The position numbers and the translations under genes are program-made. DNA of 64,000 nt. It comes from Eunapius fragilis (Eukaryota > Porifera > Demospongiae > Spongillida > Spongillidae). The notes under the pieces were generated by a model. That model worked only from the letters and a program-made list of their open reading frames with translations, did no database searches and was not told the DNA's origin. Below are positions 49,770 through 61,361 of this stretch, in pieces (the stretch's first letter is position 1; every line of letters begins with the position of its first letter). The DNA is taken from positions 1,210,179 through 1,274,178 of the forward strand of contig OY811990.1 in NCBI GenBank assembly GCA_963681505.1. The letters run 5' to 3'.

Positions 49770-50822
49770 ATGGACAATGTAACGAATGCATCTTGCCTCA
49801 CCGTCGGTGAGGGAAGGATCTACGTCGCCATTAACTCTTCATTCGCCTCGCTGGGCGCCCTCGCCAACCTCCTCACCATCCTCCTCATCGCGTGGACCAG
49901 GGCCTACAGGCAGCATGTCCACCGCCTCACCCTGTACCTCGCCATCTTGGGACTCTGCCATTCCATCACGATCGGCCTCGAGAACCTTCCCGCCAATATA
50001 GATGCGTCGGGCGGAGACGTGTCGTTGAGGAGTGGTTGGAACGGCGCATGCGCGACCATCGGCTTCGTCGCCCAACACTTGGGCCTGTCAAAGTCGCTAA
50101 TGGTACTCGGAATGTGTTTCTACCTGTTCATGATGGCCATATGCCTGGTGAAGTTGACGAAGCCCGTTTTCGAAGTATCCGGACTCTTGTCCGTCGTGCT
50201 CTTGCCTTCGCTGGTCTCCTGGATCCCGTTCATCAACGACCACTACGGATTGATAGGGGTGTGGTGCTGGATCGAGTACGACTGCCTCGACCGGGCCCGC
50301 GCCGCCTACGGCTCCTACCTCCGGCTGGGAGCCTCCCTGGTGGTAGACATTGCCCCCCACACGCTCAGCGTCGTCCTCATATCGACGGTGGCCGTCGTGT
50401 ACTGCAAGAGATCGTGCTGCGGGAGGATCGCTGGCATCAGACAGAAGCACTGGCTGGTACTGAAGGAGGTCCTTCCGCTTGTGAGCTACCCGCTGGCGGC
50501 CGCTCTGGCGCTCTTCTTCGGCACCGCCAATAACGTCGCCCTGCACGTGAGCAGTCAGCAGTACTCGCGCTACGCCGGGGAGATGGTGACGCTGTGCCTG
50601 ATGCAGACGGCCAATCTGGCTATACCGGTCTCGTTCCTGCTCCACCCGAGCGTCCGGCGAAGCATTCGAGCGAAGGTGGCGAGAGCGAGAGGAGGGTCTG
50701 CCTGGGGAGAGGGCAAGTGCAAGGCCTTAAAGGAGGCGCAAGAAAGCACGACAGCGCAACCTTTAAGTCAGGAGAACGAGAAGAGTCCGCTCTATGCGAA
50801 TCGAGCCCCCGACGTATACTGA
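49770..50822 (+). CDS. Intronless GPCR, cAMP-receptor/GPR157-like (copy 2)
   Basis: A 350-residue paralogue of the receptor at 46291. The N-terminus (VGEGRIY.AINS) and TM1-TM2 (FASLGALANLLTILLIAWTR, HVHRLTLYLAI) are almost identical, while TM3-TM5 differ more. Also shared are ACATIGFVAQH before TM3, GVWCWIEYDC in loop 2, SRYAGEMVT before TM7 and FLLHPSVRR after it. The tail is shorter and ends with EKSPLYANRAPDVY. Potential N-glycosylation sites are at Asn3 and Asn6. GC-rich and intronless like copy 1, consistent with local tandem duplication of a retro-copied or originally intronless gene. Expected in the plasma membrane, coupling to heterotrimeric G proteins. It converges with the TAF1C-like gene 1.2 kb away. 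Confidence 0.85.
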   Translation: MDNVTNASCLTVGEGRIYVAINSSFASLGALANLLTILLIAWTRAYRQHVHRLTLYLAILGLCHSITIGLENLPANIDASGGDVSLRSGWNGACATIGFVAQHLGLSKSLMVLGMCFYLFMMAICLVKLTKPVFEVSGLLSVVLLPSLVSWIPFINDHYGLIGVWCWIEYDCLDRARAAYGSYLRLGASLVVDIAPHTLSVVLISTVAVVYCKRSCCGRIAGIRQKHWLVLKEVLPLVSYPLAAALALFFGTANNVALHVSSQQYSRYAGEMVTLCLMQTANLAIPVSFLLHPSVRRSIRAKVARARGGSAWGEGKCKALKEAQESTTAQPLSQENEKSPLYANRAPDVY

Positions 50823-51991
50823 AATCATCTGTCTGTCATTATCGCGTTTGTCCCTTTTTTTCTTTTAATTGTACCTCGAAGTTACGTTAAAATTAAATCA
50901 CCATGCAGCTCACTCTAAACATGCTGCAGTGAAATACAATCTTTGTACCGCCGGACATATCCTATACGTATTGCCAGATATATATATAAATATATTCGTT
51001 TGCGTCTGCCACAATTGAATCGGCTTTCTTGTTATATTGATTTGTTTAAACGAAACCAATTTTTTTTTGTTTGAACAGTGCTCCTATGCACAAGCTAAGA
51101 TGTGCAGTGCATGCGTAAAAATATGAAGTAACAGCTTGCAATTAATACAATGCATTTATACACATGAATTGTAAGAAAATTTTATTTTAAGGTGGGGGGG
51201 GGTGAAACTGCACCACTTGTAAATCATAGAGCTTCGTCAGTCCCACACCTAAATGCATCTGAGCACCATCTGTGTTAATATTGCAAGCTATACAGCACAT
51301 GTACTGACATGCATACTAGCTACATACCCCACATATTTACACTAAGGGCGGGGGAGAGAGGGAGAGAGAGAGGGCAGCAAAACAGAAATTGGTGCGGGTA
51401 CCATGTTGCATGTACCTAGCCGGGCACAGTACCTGTGTGTAGCCACCACCAGCTGTAACCTCTCCAGCTAACTGATCACACATCAGTATTCTCTAGCTAC
51501 ACGTTCATGGCATATTGCTTGAATCACTCTATTTACCTGCATGAGTGAAATATTCACTGTTAAAAATGACAGATGCTATTAGCTCTACTCATTAGTAGTA
51601 CATGTATGTACAGCCTTACACTACATACTGTGAAAGAATGTGCTGCCATACACACCTACATGTATGGCTATGGCTGTGTACATGCTGCATATGTCCTTTA
51701 TAGTACTCCCAGTTATACATGTACATAGCTATACAGGTTGGCGAATGTTCCCTGGCTAGCCGCAAATAGATCCGCTGATGCCCCGAAGCAAGCACGGCTG
51801 CATGTATGATGTAAGTGTATCTACGATGTACTATAATCAGCAGCGATTACACCACGGTGAGGACACCACAGTTTGCCATGAAGGCTGGGCTTTAGCAATT
51901 GAGTTGGGAACAAGAATATAAAATTTGACATTCAAAACCAGAGGATTTGAAATGACACTTACATTTGACAAAAAATGTTTCGGTTTTGCAG
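50823..51991. other. Convergent intergenic region
   Basis: Between the 3' ends of GPCR2 and the TAF1C-like gene. AT-rich, with TACATGTA-type motifs and a GAGAGAGGG patch (51352-51372). No gene seen. Confidence 0.6.
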
Positions 51992-54188
51992 CTACAGAGT
52001 CAAATTTCGATCCAACAGCAGGTACAGTCGTTGTGCCACATCTAGAACCCCACCCTTTTCCCAGCTCTTGCTTTTGGAGTCTTCATCATTCTTTGTGTTA
52101 CCAGCTGACCTGGTGTGAATTGAGAGAGGTACAAGTAACCCAACGACAGAGACGTCACTGGCTAGTTGTTTTTTTTTTTTGCTTACTCGTCTGACTGCTT
52201 GGCTCAGTGTCAGCAACAGCCGCCTCGGACACGCCTTCATTGGTCACGCCTCCCCACCCCGCACCCGATGGAGGCTGAGCGTGGCCCCACCCCTCCCACA
52301 AGGTCCTCTCCAGTTCACCCCCCTCCTCCGCGAGGGGGAACGTGCAGACCTCGGCCAATGCCTCCACCCCCGCCGCCTCCTCCCCCTCCTCGGTGTGCAC
52401 AGGGTTAATCCTGCTCTTCAGTTCGCACGCCCTGAACATTTTCTCCTTGCCCCCCTCGCAGAGCCCCCCACAGAAGGCACATCTCCCGCCTGTGTGGGGG
52501 AGGTTGGGGTCAATGAGAGGCGTGGCCTCGAGGAGCGACGGGCGGTCTTTGCAATACGCAAAGCATTTGAGACACAGCCCTCGGGTGTCACTGCAGGTTA
52601 GGTCTGGGGAGGAGAAGGCACTGCTGAAGCATACAAGGGCAAACACCCTCACACTCACACTCTCCCAGGGTTGACAAGGTGGCTACGTCAGTCACATAAC
52701 CAATAGGGCTGTACCCTCCGCTGGGTCTGTCGTCATACAACTCCAGCTGCTAAGGGTTAAGGTCAGGGTTAGGGGAGTGTACCTATATATATATATATAT
52801 ATATATACACGTACATGCATGTAAAAACATAACAGGATAGTATTCATTGCACGTCAAAAAGGCTCATTTGAACAGCACACACAGTAAGGACACTGATGGC
52901 TCATTTGAACTAAGGAAACAGATGGCCCATTGGAGTACTGGCACATATACCCCATGTGGCCCCTCGCTGAGGGCATGTCATGTGACCCCTCGCTGAGGGC
53001 ATGTCATGTGATCCCTCGCTGAGGGCATGTCATGTGACCCCTCGCTGAGGGCATGTCATGTGACCCCTCACTGAGGGCATGTCATGTGACCCCTCACTGA
53101 GGGCATGTCATGTGACCCCTCGCTGAGGGCATGTCATGTGACCCCTCACTGAGGGCATGTCATGTGACCCCTCACTGAGGGCATGTCATGTGACCCCTCG
53201 CTGAGGGCATGTCATGTGATCCCTCGCTGAGGGCATGTCATGTGACCCCTCGCTGAGGGCATGTCATGTGACCCCTCGCTGAGGGCATATCATGTGACCC
53301 CCCGCTGAGGGCATACCTTCTCCTGTGCGAGTGCCAGCTTTGCCCACAGGAGGTGGTGAGGGAGTAGGGGGAGGCGGTCGTGTTCCTGTGGAGGCAGCGT
53401 GTCATAGGCCCAGCACTGGTAGAACAGGTCACCCAATGATGTCATCTGTAGTGGTGCGAGTGTGTGTGTGTGGAAGTGTGTGTGTGCAGTGCTCAAAATA
53501 ACGGGCGAACATCGGTCAATTTCCGATCAATTTGCGCATATGACCGCGCAACTTGCACTAGAGCCGGGTCATTAGGTCAGACCATTCCTTTGGGTTGTAC
53601 TGTAGTATTAATTAGTTATGATAGGGATTGTGATATGCATGATAACATCTAACCACGTGATTGTGACAACAGCTGTTAGCATACAGTATATGGAACAGTG
53701 TCCAGCAAAATCACCCTTATGATACTTTATCAAATTTTCCTGGATAAGCAAAAGAAACGCTTGCATTGAAATGCATGGCTAATTATTAATTCAGTGCCCA
53801 ATAACTTTATGATGGATAGTCCAATTTAGGATGCGTAAGGACCATTTGATAGAAGCTCTTTGGAGTTCACGGAAAATGAAAAAAACTTGAAAAACTATCC
53901 AGAAGGGTGCTGGGCACTGTCCCATATACATGCACATATATATTCATACATATTAGAATGTCCGAACAAATCTGACAATGTCTGCCCAAAGTTAATATTG
54001 GTCTGCCAAATGTCCAATCAAAATATTGAGCACTGTGTGTGTGTTTAGATACACATATGTGTGTAATGAGTACAAAGTGCATATTTGGCTTCATGCATCT
54101 TTGCATCACCCACCCACATATGTGCAAAGGCATATTTATATCCCTACCATTGTAAGTACAAATAAACACGTATAGACAAGTATATACA

Positions 54189-54248
<60 letters not shown>

Positions 54249-54469
54249 ATACCATCAAGGCTGCCATGGACCCATCAGATAGGATCACCATAGAACAACT
54301 TAGAGTTGGTTGTTTCAATCTAGTTCTGAGCAACATCGAAGAGCAGTCAAGGTTATGGGTTGAAGAAAACTCCCTACATTGAGATGAGTGCAGAAAGGTT
54401 GTTGGAGTAACAACATTCTCCCTCCTCCCCAGTCTCCTAACACACACGCATGCACATACACATGCACAT

Positions 54470-54541
<72 letters not shown>

Positions 54542-55341
54542 TCCCCCAGCTGGTTGGCTGGCTAGCTGAGCAGGGTAACATACCTTGGGTTATCTATCAA
54601 GTGAGGTGAGCAATTGGCATGAGGGGTGGAGTCACCACTTCCACCTAATGGAGGTTCATTTGAGATGCACGCAACGTACACGTGATACACAAACCTGTGT
54701 ACGAGAACAGAATGGTCTCTCCTGTGTTAGCACATGTGAGAAGGATGGTAGCTATAGCAACAGTGAAGGCAATGGCAGTATCTACAAGAGATGGCATTGG
54801 GGAGGAACAATGGGATGGGGAGGAGAGGTCTCATTATGGGGACAAAGAGGAACCTAGGAATAAGAGTGAGGGAGAGGGAGAGAGGAAGATGGAGGGAGAT
54901 GGAGAGAGGTGTAGGGGAGAGAAAGAAGTAGGGAGAAAGACAAAGTACATACAAGGATACTGTCTGTGTCCAAGCAATGAACAGACATGTTTGTCGGCGG
55001 GGAGAGGAGATCGTGTTGCCATATAAGGAGCTGCGGGCAGTCCACAGCAAAAGCCCATGCAAGTATTGAGGAGACGTGGCCCCAAATAAGAATAGGGTGT
55101 GGTCAACGCAGATGGACAGACACGCAGCAAGCTTACCGGAGTACCCCCTTGCCTCAGGTCCATGAGGATGAGGAGGGACGATGTGGAAACGAGGAGGTGG
55201 AAATGATTGGTGGGATGGTGTGCAAGTGAGGAGATGATGGAGGAGGGGGGAAGGTGTGGGTGTGGCTGGGCAAACAGCACCTTCAGTGACAGTGTGTTTC
55301 CCTGCAACCAGAAATCCATTATGTGTGACATGAAGGAATGA

Positions 55342-55412
<71 letters not shown>

Positions 55413-58400
55413 AATTGCGTACGTGGAAGGTTCCCATGGAAATGCCCACGTGCTCGGCAACGATGATAGACCGTGGGTGTGGCCCATAGCAACATTGCCA
55501 GAAATGTGTGGGCTGACTGGGTGGTGCCAGGGCTGATTGGAGCTCTGTAAAACTTCATGGCAGGTGTGAATTTTGACGAGTGTGTGTGCATATGTGTGTG
55601 TGTGTGTGTGTGTGCATGTGTATGCGCACGTGTGTGTGTGTGTGCATGTGTGTGTGCATGTTTGTGTATGGAGTGATAAGTGTTCCCACGTGTGTGTGTG
55701 TGTGTGGGGGTGTGTGTGTGTGTGTATGTGTGTGTGGCAATGTTATATAAACACTTATTCCTCAGGGACTGGTTACTCACCCCTCCTCCTTGGTCCAGTG
55801 GTACACTCCTCCTGTCTCTGTTACCACCACTCCCTCACCATATATGTACGGGCTGCAACACATACATGTACATGAAACACTTACATGCACACACACACAC
55901 ATACACACACGCACACATGCACACACATACACACACACACATGCACACACACACAGACACACACACACACACACACAGACACACACACACACACACACAC
56001 ACAGACACACACACACACACATGCACACACACACAATTTATCTTTCCCCCAACAAAGCCTTACCATAGTGCACAGCTGCTGATGAACACACTGCTCTGGT
56101 ACATGGCCAGCAGTGCGAGTAGGGAGGTGGAGGTGGAGGTGGAGGGTAACACTGGGTCATGGTCAAGTGGTGAGCTATGGTACTCCATGGCGATATGATC
56201 AACCATATCTTCCTTGGGTCCCTGGAGGGTGAAAGGGGCAACATTATAAACAGACAGGATGGGGAGGAGGTAGAGTAAGGGGAGGAGGTAGGTAGGGGAG
56301 GAGGTAGGGTATGGGGAGGAGGCAGAGATATGGGGGGGAGGCAAGGTATGGGGAGGAGGCAGAGATATGGGGAGGAGGTAGGTAAGGGGAGGAGGCAGGG
56401 GTATGGGGAGGAGGTAGGTAAAGGGAGGAGGCAAGGGTATGGGGAGGAGGTAGGGTATGGGGAGGAGACATGAGGGGACATGAGGGCTCTCACCTCAAAG
56501 AAGGCAATGTGATAGTCTCCACGCACAGACAGCAGTACTGTTAATAAAATTAAAATGATTCTTTAGAAAGGGGTAACTACAGTAGCTACTAAGATCTTTG
56601 CATTCACTATGTAGGTTGTCATTGCAGTTGACACCACACACACACACACACACACTGCAAACATACACACACACACATCCCTCACCACGTCCTTGCACAT
56701 ATATGGTTTCTATCGCACGTATCCTGTCGGGAAATCCAAATGCCTCCAGAGGCACCAGATGTAATGGGCCCCCTCGACGAGACGCACAGGTAAAGCTCTG
56801 GTCCCCAGACTGATCTACAGACCGGTTCTGGTCCCCAGGCTGCCCGTCACTGACTTCAGGGGCGACCACCACCAACAGCCCCACAGCTAAAAGTAGGTCA
56901 GGGAATAACTACATGTAGCTAAGGGGCAGCGGTCGTTGGCATGGCTACTGAGAGGTATCATGGTAGTGAACACCACATATGTGCATACACACACACACTA
57001 CTAGCTGCTGTCAACTCAAGAGGACCTAAATTCGGTCATGGATGCACACAGGCCTGCCCCACTAAATTCCCTCTCAATTCCTCAAAATCCCTACTACCCA
57101 TCAACCCTATCCCTCCCACCTCCACACCTTATCCCTCCCACCCCCACATCTAATCCCTCCCACCTCCACACCTTATCCCTCCCATCTACCCTATCCTCCC
57201 ACCCCCACACTGTATCCCTCCCACCCCCACACTGTATCCCTCCCACCCTCACACCCTAATCCCTCCCACCCCCACACCCTAATCCCTCCCATCCCCACAC
57301 CCCACCCCCTCCCACCCCCACACCCTAATCCCTCCCATCCCCACACCCCACCCCCTCCCACCCCCACACCCTAATCCCTCCCACCCCCACACCCTAATCC
57401 TCCCACCCTCACACCCTAATCCCTCCCACCCCCACACCCCATCCCCTCCCAACCACCACACGAGGGAGATACATAAGGTCTGGAGGTTGGCTCCGCTGGC
57501 ATGGAGGACACACTGGGCACCATTGTTCCCTGGGTAGTGGATGGGACACACAACTGGGCCCTGGAGGGGGTCATATACCTGGGGGAAGGGAAGGGTTAAT
57601 GAGATGTGCTCCAAATAGAGGCACACTCATACCTCTAGCTGTGACTTCAGTTTATGCTCCATCATCACCTCCTGCTCAAGAACTTCAAACGGACAATAGA
57701 AGGTTGGATAATTGTGACGGAAAAATTTCATCTACATGTAAACAATAACTAGTTATGATTTACTGGCTGCAGAGAAGGGGTTAGAGAGGGGTTAATGTAA
57801 CAATGCATACAGTGAAGAGTTAGAGAGGAGTTAAGGCAACAGTGCATACAATGAAGGGATTGAGAGGGGTTAATCTAATGAGGGTACCTCGGTAATGAAG
57901 TCATACTTGGTGTACTCGTGTCGTCTCTCAAAATAGTCATAAGGCGTACCTAAGTGCATCAATGAAAATTTGCTAATAGTCCAAGTTGTTACACAACACT
58001 TCAAATTTGCCTATCTTCAACAGATTTCATGTACCACAGTATCTAGTGTCAAGGTTAATATCTAAGTACACCATTAGCAATAGACTGCAAGGCTCTTAGA
58101 TTTATGCCCTTTGTTACAAATTTCTGTTTCAACCACATGGTTGAGGTGAATATGGTACATCCCACCAGTAACCATTCTGTGAATCCAACCCCCCCCCCCC
58201 CCCCACCCCCCCAAGAAGCCTTATCAAGGTAGGCAATTTCCACTTCCAAAGGTCAGTAAGTTACAAGGTTTTATTTTGGCAAGTTGGCACCAGTTAATGT
58301 GACACTCCAAATAAAGCCCACCACTCCCTATGCCAATCACAATAATAACCATCCATAACTATGCTTGCACAGACATAGCTGCACGTGCAACTCACGTGTA

Positions 58401-58709
58401 TTTGGTGTCGCAAGAGGTATGCAGTGTGTCTTGTAGCGCACATGTTTATTATATGCTGAAAAACAATGTATTTTTAATTTAAACTCACTCCTCGTTCCCA
58501 CATGACTGACTTTCGGATTTGAAGCACAGACCACCGCTCCGCGCCTCTTTCATTCCCGCCTGTTTCCCGTGCTCCAGGACTTCGTACTGGACGTCCCCTT
58601 GGCCTCCCATGTAATGTCTTCCGCCCAGAACTCGCGTTCTAGGGGTGACGGTTGGAAACGTTTCCAGTGGGAACGACGCCATTACTCTAGTAGTAACGTT
58701 TTGTGTCAT
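51992..58709 (-). CDS. TAF1C: TAF1C-like RNA polymerase I SL1/TIF-IB subunit, 19 exons
   Basis: Hand-spliced exons: 58709-58511, 58455-58396, 57949-57888, 57731-57633, 57578-57473, 56886-56686, 56537-56494, 56221-56064, 55852-55781, 55552-55423, 55301-55137, 55030-54949, 54781-54695, 54644-54584, 54436-54253, 53445-53317, 52746-52659, 52603-52187 and 52104-51992. All phases agree and give 818 residues, near the vertebrate size. It resembles TAF1C, the propeller-bearing TBP-associated factor that recruits Pol I to rDNA, as I recall it: [82 protein letters not shown] and [10 protein letters not shown], in the expected order. The first donor (GAAA|gtcagt) is weak, so the 5' end is least certain. 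Exon 18 is Cys-rich (CLKCFAYC at 653-660, CAFCGGLC at 684-691), possibly zinc-binding, which I do not recall from vertebrates. Expected in the nucleolus. Many introns are simple repeats. Confidence 0.72.
52959..53311. repeat. 26-bp minisatellite with internal dyad, about 13 units
   Basis: The unit is GTGACCCCTCGCTGAGGG plus CATGTCAT; CCCTCGCTGAGGG can fold. Units are nearly identical, varying mainly between CGCTG and CACTG. It lies in the intron between exons 16 and 17 of the TAF1C-like gene and ends just 6 bases from exon 16. Confidence 0.95.
53687..53928. mobile_element. MITE, family 3 (hAT-like ends)
   Basis: Imperfect inverted ends GTATATGGAACAGTGTCCAG and its counterpart CTGGGCACTGTCCCATATAC. 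The internal sequence is shared with 21033-21235. CAGTG-type ends suggest hAT, but an 8-bp target duplication was not seen. Confidence 0.7.
54194..54246. repeat. CA microsatellite in intron
   Basis: About 26 CA units, ending a few bases from exon 15 of the TAF1C-like gene. Confidence 0.95.
54471..54538. repeat. CA microsatellite filling most of an intron
   Basis: About 33 CA units within the 147-base intron between exons 14 and 15 of the TAF1C-like gene. Confidence 0.95.
55340..55409. repeat. GT microsatellite filling most of an intron
   Basis: About 34 GT units in the 121-base intron between exons 10 and 11 of the TAF1C-like gene. Confidence 0.95.
55576..55738. repeat. Imperfect GT repeat in intron
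   Basis: GT runs interrupted by CATGTGT and GGGGG, filling the intron between exons 9 and 10 of the TAF1C-like gene. Confidence 0.9.
55885..56036. repeat. Imperfect CA repeat in intron
   Basis: CA runs interrupted by CACATGCA and CAGACA, filling the intron between exons 8 and 9 of the TAF1C-like gene. Confidence 0.92.
56256..56472. repeat. Purine-rich minisatellite, about 20 bp unit
   Basis: Repeats of GGGGAGGAGGTAGGGTATG with variants, in the intron between exons 7 and 8 of the TAF1C-like gene. The coding strand is therefore CT-rich next to the acceptor. Confidence 0.93.
57100..57455. repeat. C-rich minisatellite, about 22 bp unit
   Basis: Repeats of CCCTCCCACCCCCACACCCT with AAT, in the 586-base intron between exons 5 and 6 of the TAF1C-like gene; the transcribed sense is G-rich. 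Confidence 0.93.
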
Positions 58710-59860
58710 CGTAGTGGGTTGGGTGATACATATACCAAGGTTTTAAACGTGACTCCTGTACCAGAAATAAGTTAGTGTACCTTAAAGTCGGCAGTGTTCG
58801 TGCCCAGGCTGAATAAATTATCGGATTGGAATCAATTGAATCGGATAATAAATTTCTAAGGTTAATACAATGACACCGGTGATCCTCAGTCTTGCTAGAC
58901 AGAGTATGGGGTCATTGGGGTGAGGTTCAAACTGATAGCATCGATTTAGTAGAGGGCATTGAAAATAGAAGTGAGTATGTGGGCAATTGACACCAAACAC
59001 AGCTCAGATGCACTCATTTACAAAATGTAGGCAGCTGCAGATTCTCATAGAGGATGTTTTTATTGTTTGTTTCATGCGTATTTTTCCCGTCATGATATGG
59101 GACATAGTAACCAGACTATCTTGAAATAAGACTGTTAGTTCACCATTCTCACACCCACACGCCCCCTTCTCTAATATGACAAGCTAAGAAGTTTTGACCT
59201 GGGGTCCCAATGTAGACATGAGGCGCCTACTGAAGAGGGGGATGCCCAGATGAGGAGGAGGGATGGGTCAGGGAGTGGTGTCTACATGCCGGTGGTCTTG
59301 TAGTGGCATGGACATCCCAACATGAAGGGGACTTGATGGGGTGTCTCTATGGACATCTTACAGTACGGCCACCAGTAGTAGCAATGGTACATGATGGCAG
59401 ACAGCCATGCACATGCATCAGATAATGAACCTCATTTTTGCTAGCTAGTGCACATTATTGAATCCTAAAAGCAAGGTCCAAATGACAACATACCTTTTTG
59501 GTTGGTAGTTCGACGGCAGTGCGCCACACTTTCTGTCTGGGGACGGGGTTTTTTATTGCATTCATTTAGCAAATAGATGGAATAAAACCATGCAACCCGG
59601 GCACTGCCTGTGTAGACTATTGGTATGTAAAGAAAATAAATAAATAATACTAACTGGAGGTCATGGCTGTTACAAGTACATTGAAACATGGCCCACACCC
59701 ACTATGAATGTTAATTATCTAGCAACATGACTTATTAACTCCCCAGAAACACATGTAATCCTAACGCAAGTTGTTTTTAAAGCATAACTTTCACAATATC
59801 TAGAATTTGACGGCACAACAATGTGCAGTGAAGCGCTTGAAACACCTTGATACCAATTTC
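58710..59860. other. No gene recognised
   Basis: 5' flank of the TAF1C-like gene. Only short frames; the one at 59465-59698 (minus) has no domain. Confidence 0.5.
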
Positions 59861-61176
59861 TATTCATTCTAATAAGAGCCATCTGGCTCAAAGTGTAATG
59901 GTACAGCCTGGGTACCCATGCATTGCAGGGGTACCCACTCCACCATGTGGTGATGGATTACTACAGTTCTTTTCATGCCCCCAAATGAGGTGTCCAGAGT
60001 TGCAAACAACATCTTAATGGCATTGTCTATAGAGAAAAGATGCTTACACCCTGTGCATTAAGCAATATAGTAAGCACTTGCTTAGGCACTTTATCATATC
60101 TGGCATGGCGTAATGTTATTGCAATCGTATAGTGAATGGCATTTTGAGAACTGCAAAAGTATGGTTTGGAACTTGGTGTATAGATCCTGTGCATCAGCCA
60201 TCACAGGTGTGTCTTGTGCAGTTGTTAAAACACAAGAACACAGAGCTTCCCCACATTGGAGGGCTGTAAATGCATGACTCATAAAATCACTTTGTAATTG
60301 GCTGCTTTGTGTACTGGTACCTTCAGAATTGTGTGGACATGGTTTCCAAAAAAAAATGCCTCCAAGTAGTGTTCGCTACACACTCACAGTATATTGAGGC
60401 ACAACTGGATGCTCTTCATGCTCGGTCCATCATCAACTTTGAAGCCTTTGTTGATCCTCTCTTCAAGTTCAGTGATCTTATTCTCCTTTATTTTTACATA
60501 GAACGTGAATTATTAATTGAAGTAATGTGAATTACTTTACTCACCAGTACTTCAACACGTGTTTGACAGGTACTAGATAGTTCCAGAAAACCTGTAGCAA
60601 GCAATTCATTGCTCCCATCAACAAGTGAGTAGTATTTTGCCACCTTCTGAATCATATCCTCTTCTTGGAGCAAGCATTCTAGTTCACTTTTAGCAGTGCT
60701 AAGATTACATAACATGTTGGAAAAGGTGAACTGTTGATGGATTTTTCCTTCCAATACATTGCTAGTTTTATATCCAACTGGTGACAGGCCTCTTCAAAGA
60801 GGGTGAAAAACTTATGAAATGTCCACTGTGTCACATGCCAGCCTTGTATGCAGACCTATAATGTAGTATATGTAAAATAAATGTAATCATATATTGCGGC
60901 ACGTATACTTCATTGCAAGTGTCAGCGTACCTGTGACGGTGGTATGTTAAAAAGGGGATACTCTAATCAATTGTTTAGCAACTTGGCTTTCTTAAGATCA
61001 CTTCCTCCTTCCATAAAACGTTGGCGATCAAGCAGCATGGAATCCAACGCGGGAGGCATACAAGGCTCTCTAATAGCTGGACAGGTGACATCTGCAACTG
61101 CTCTAAGGTGATCAGGCATAAAATGCATGGCTGCTTTCCTGTAAGTTATGTACAAGTTGCATTAGCCATGTTTGAA

Positions 61177-61361
61177 ATCGGAACCTACGCGAGTAGGTTC
61201 CATATAGGAATCCAACAGTATCATGAATGTCATTAAAAAAACGTCACTCACGTCTAGCGGGACATTTAAGAATCGGGTCACTTCGCTCTTAGTGGCATTC
61301 GAGCGATATAAAAAAGGACAACAGTTCTGCGTTGTATTTGTGTCACAAGACGGTGTACTTT
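61177..61361. repeat. Direct repeat, copy 1
   Basis: 185 bases starting ATCGGAACCTACGCGAGTAG are repeated at 63817-64000 with one visible difference (TTCGC against TTTGC). Offset 2,640 bp. The first 23 bases contain a near-palindrome around GAACCTACGCGAGTAGGTTC. Confidence 0.95.

Noticed and set aside
52166-52674. Plus-strand Pro-rich open frames
   Set aside because: They are antisense to exon 18 of the TAF1C-like gene, which fits splice phases and Cys pattern on the minus strand.
54136-56082. Cys-Val and Thr-His repeat frames
   Set aside because: Translations of CA/GT microsatellites in introns; only the embedded non-repeat exons of the TAF1C-like gene are real.
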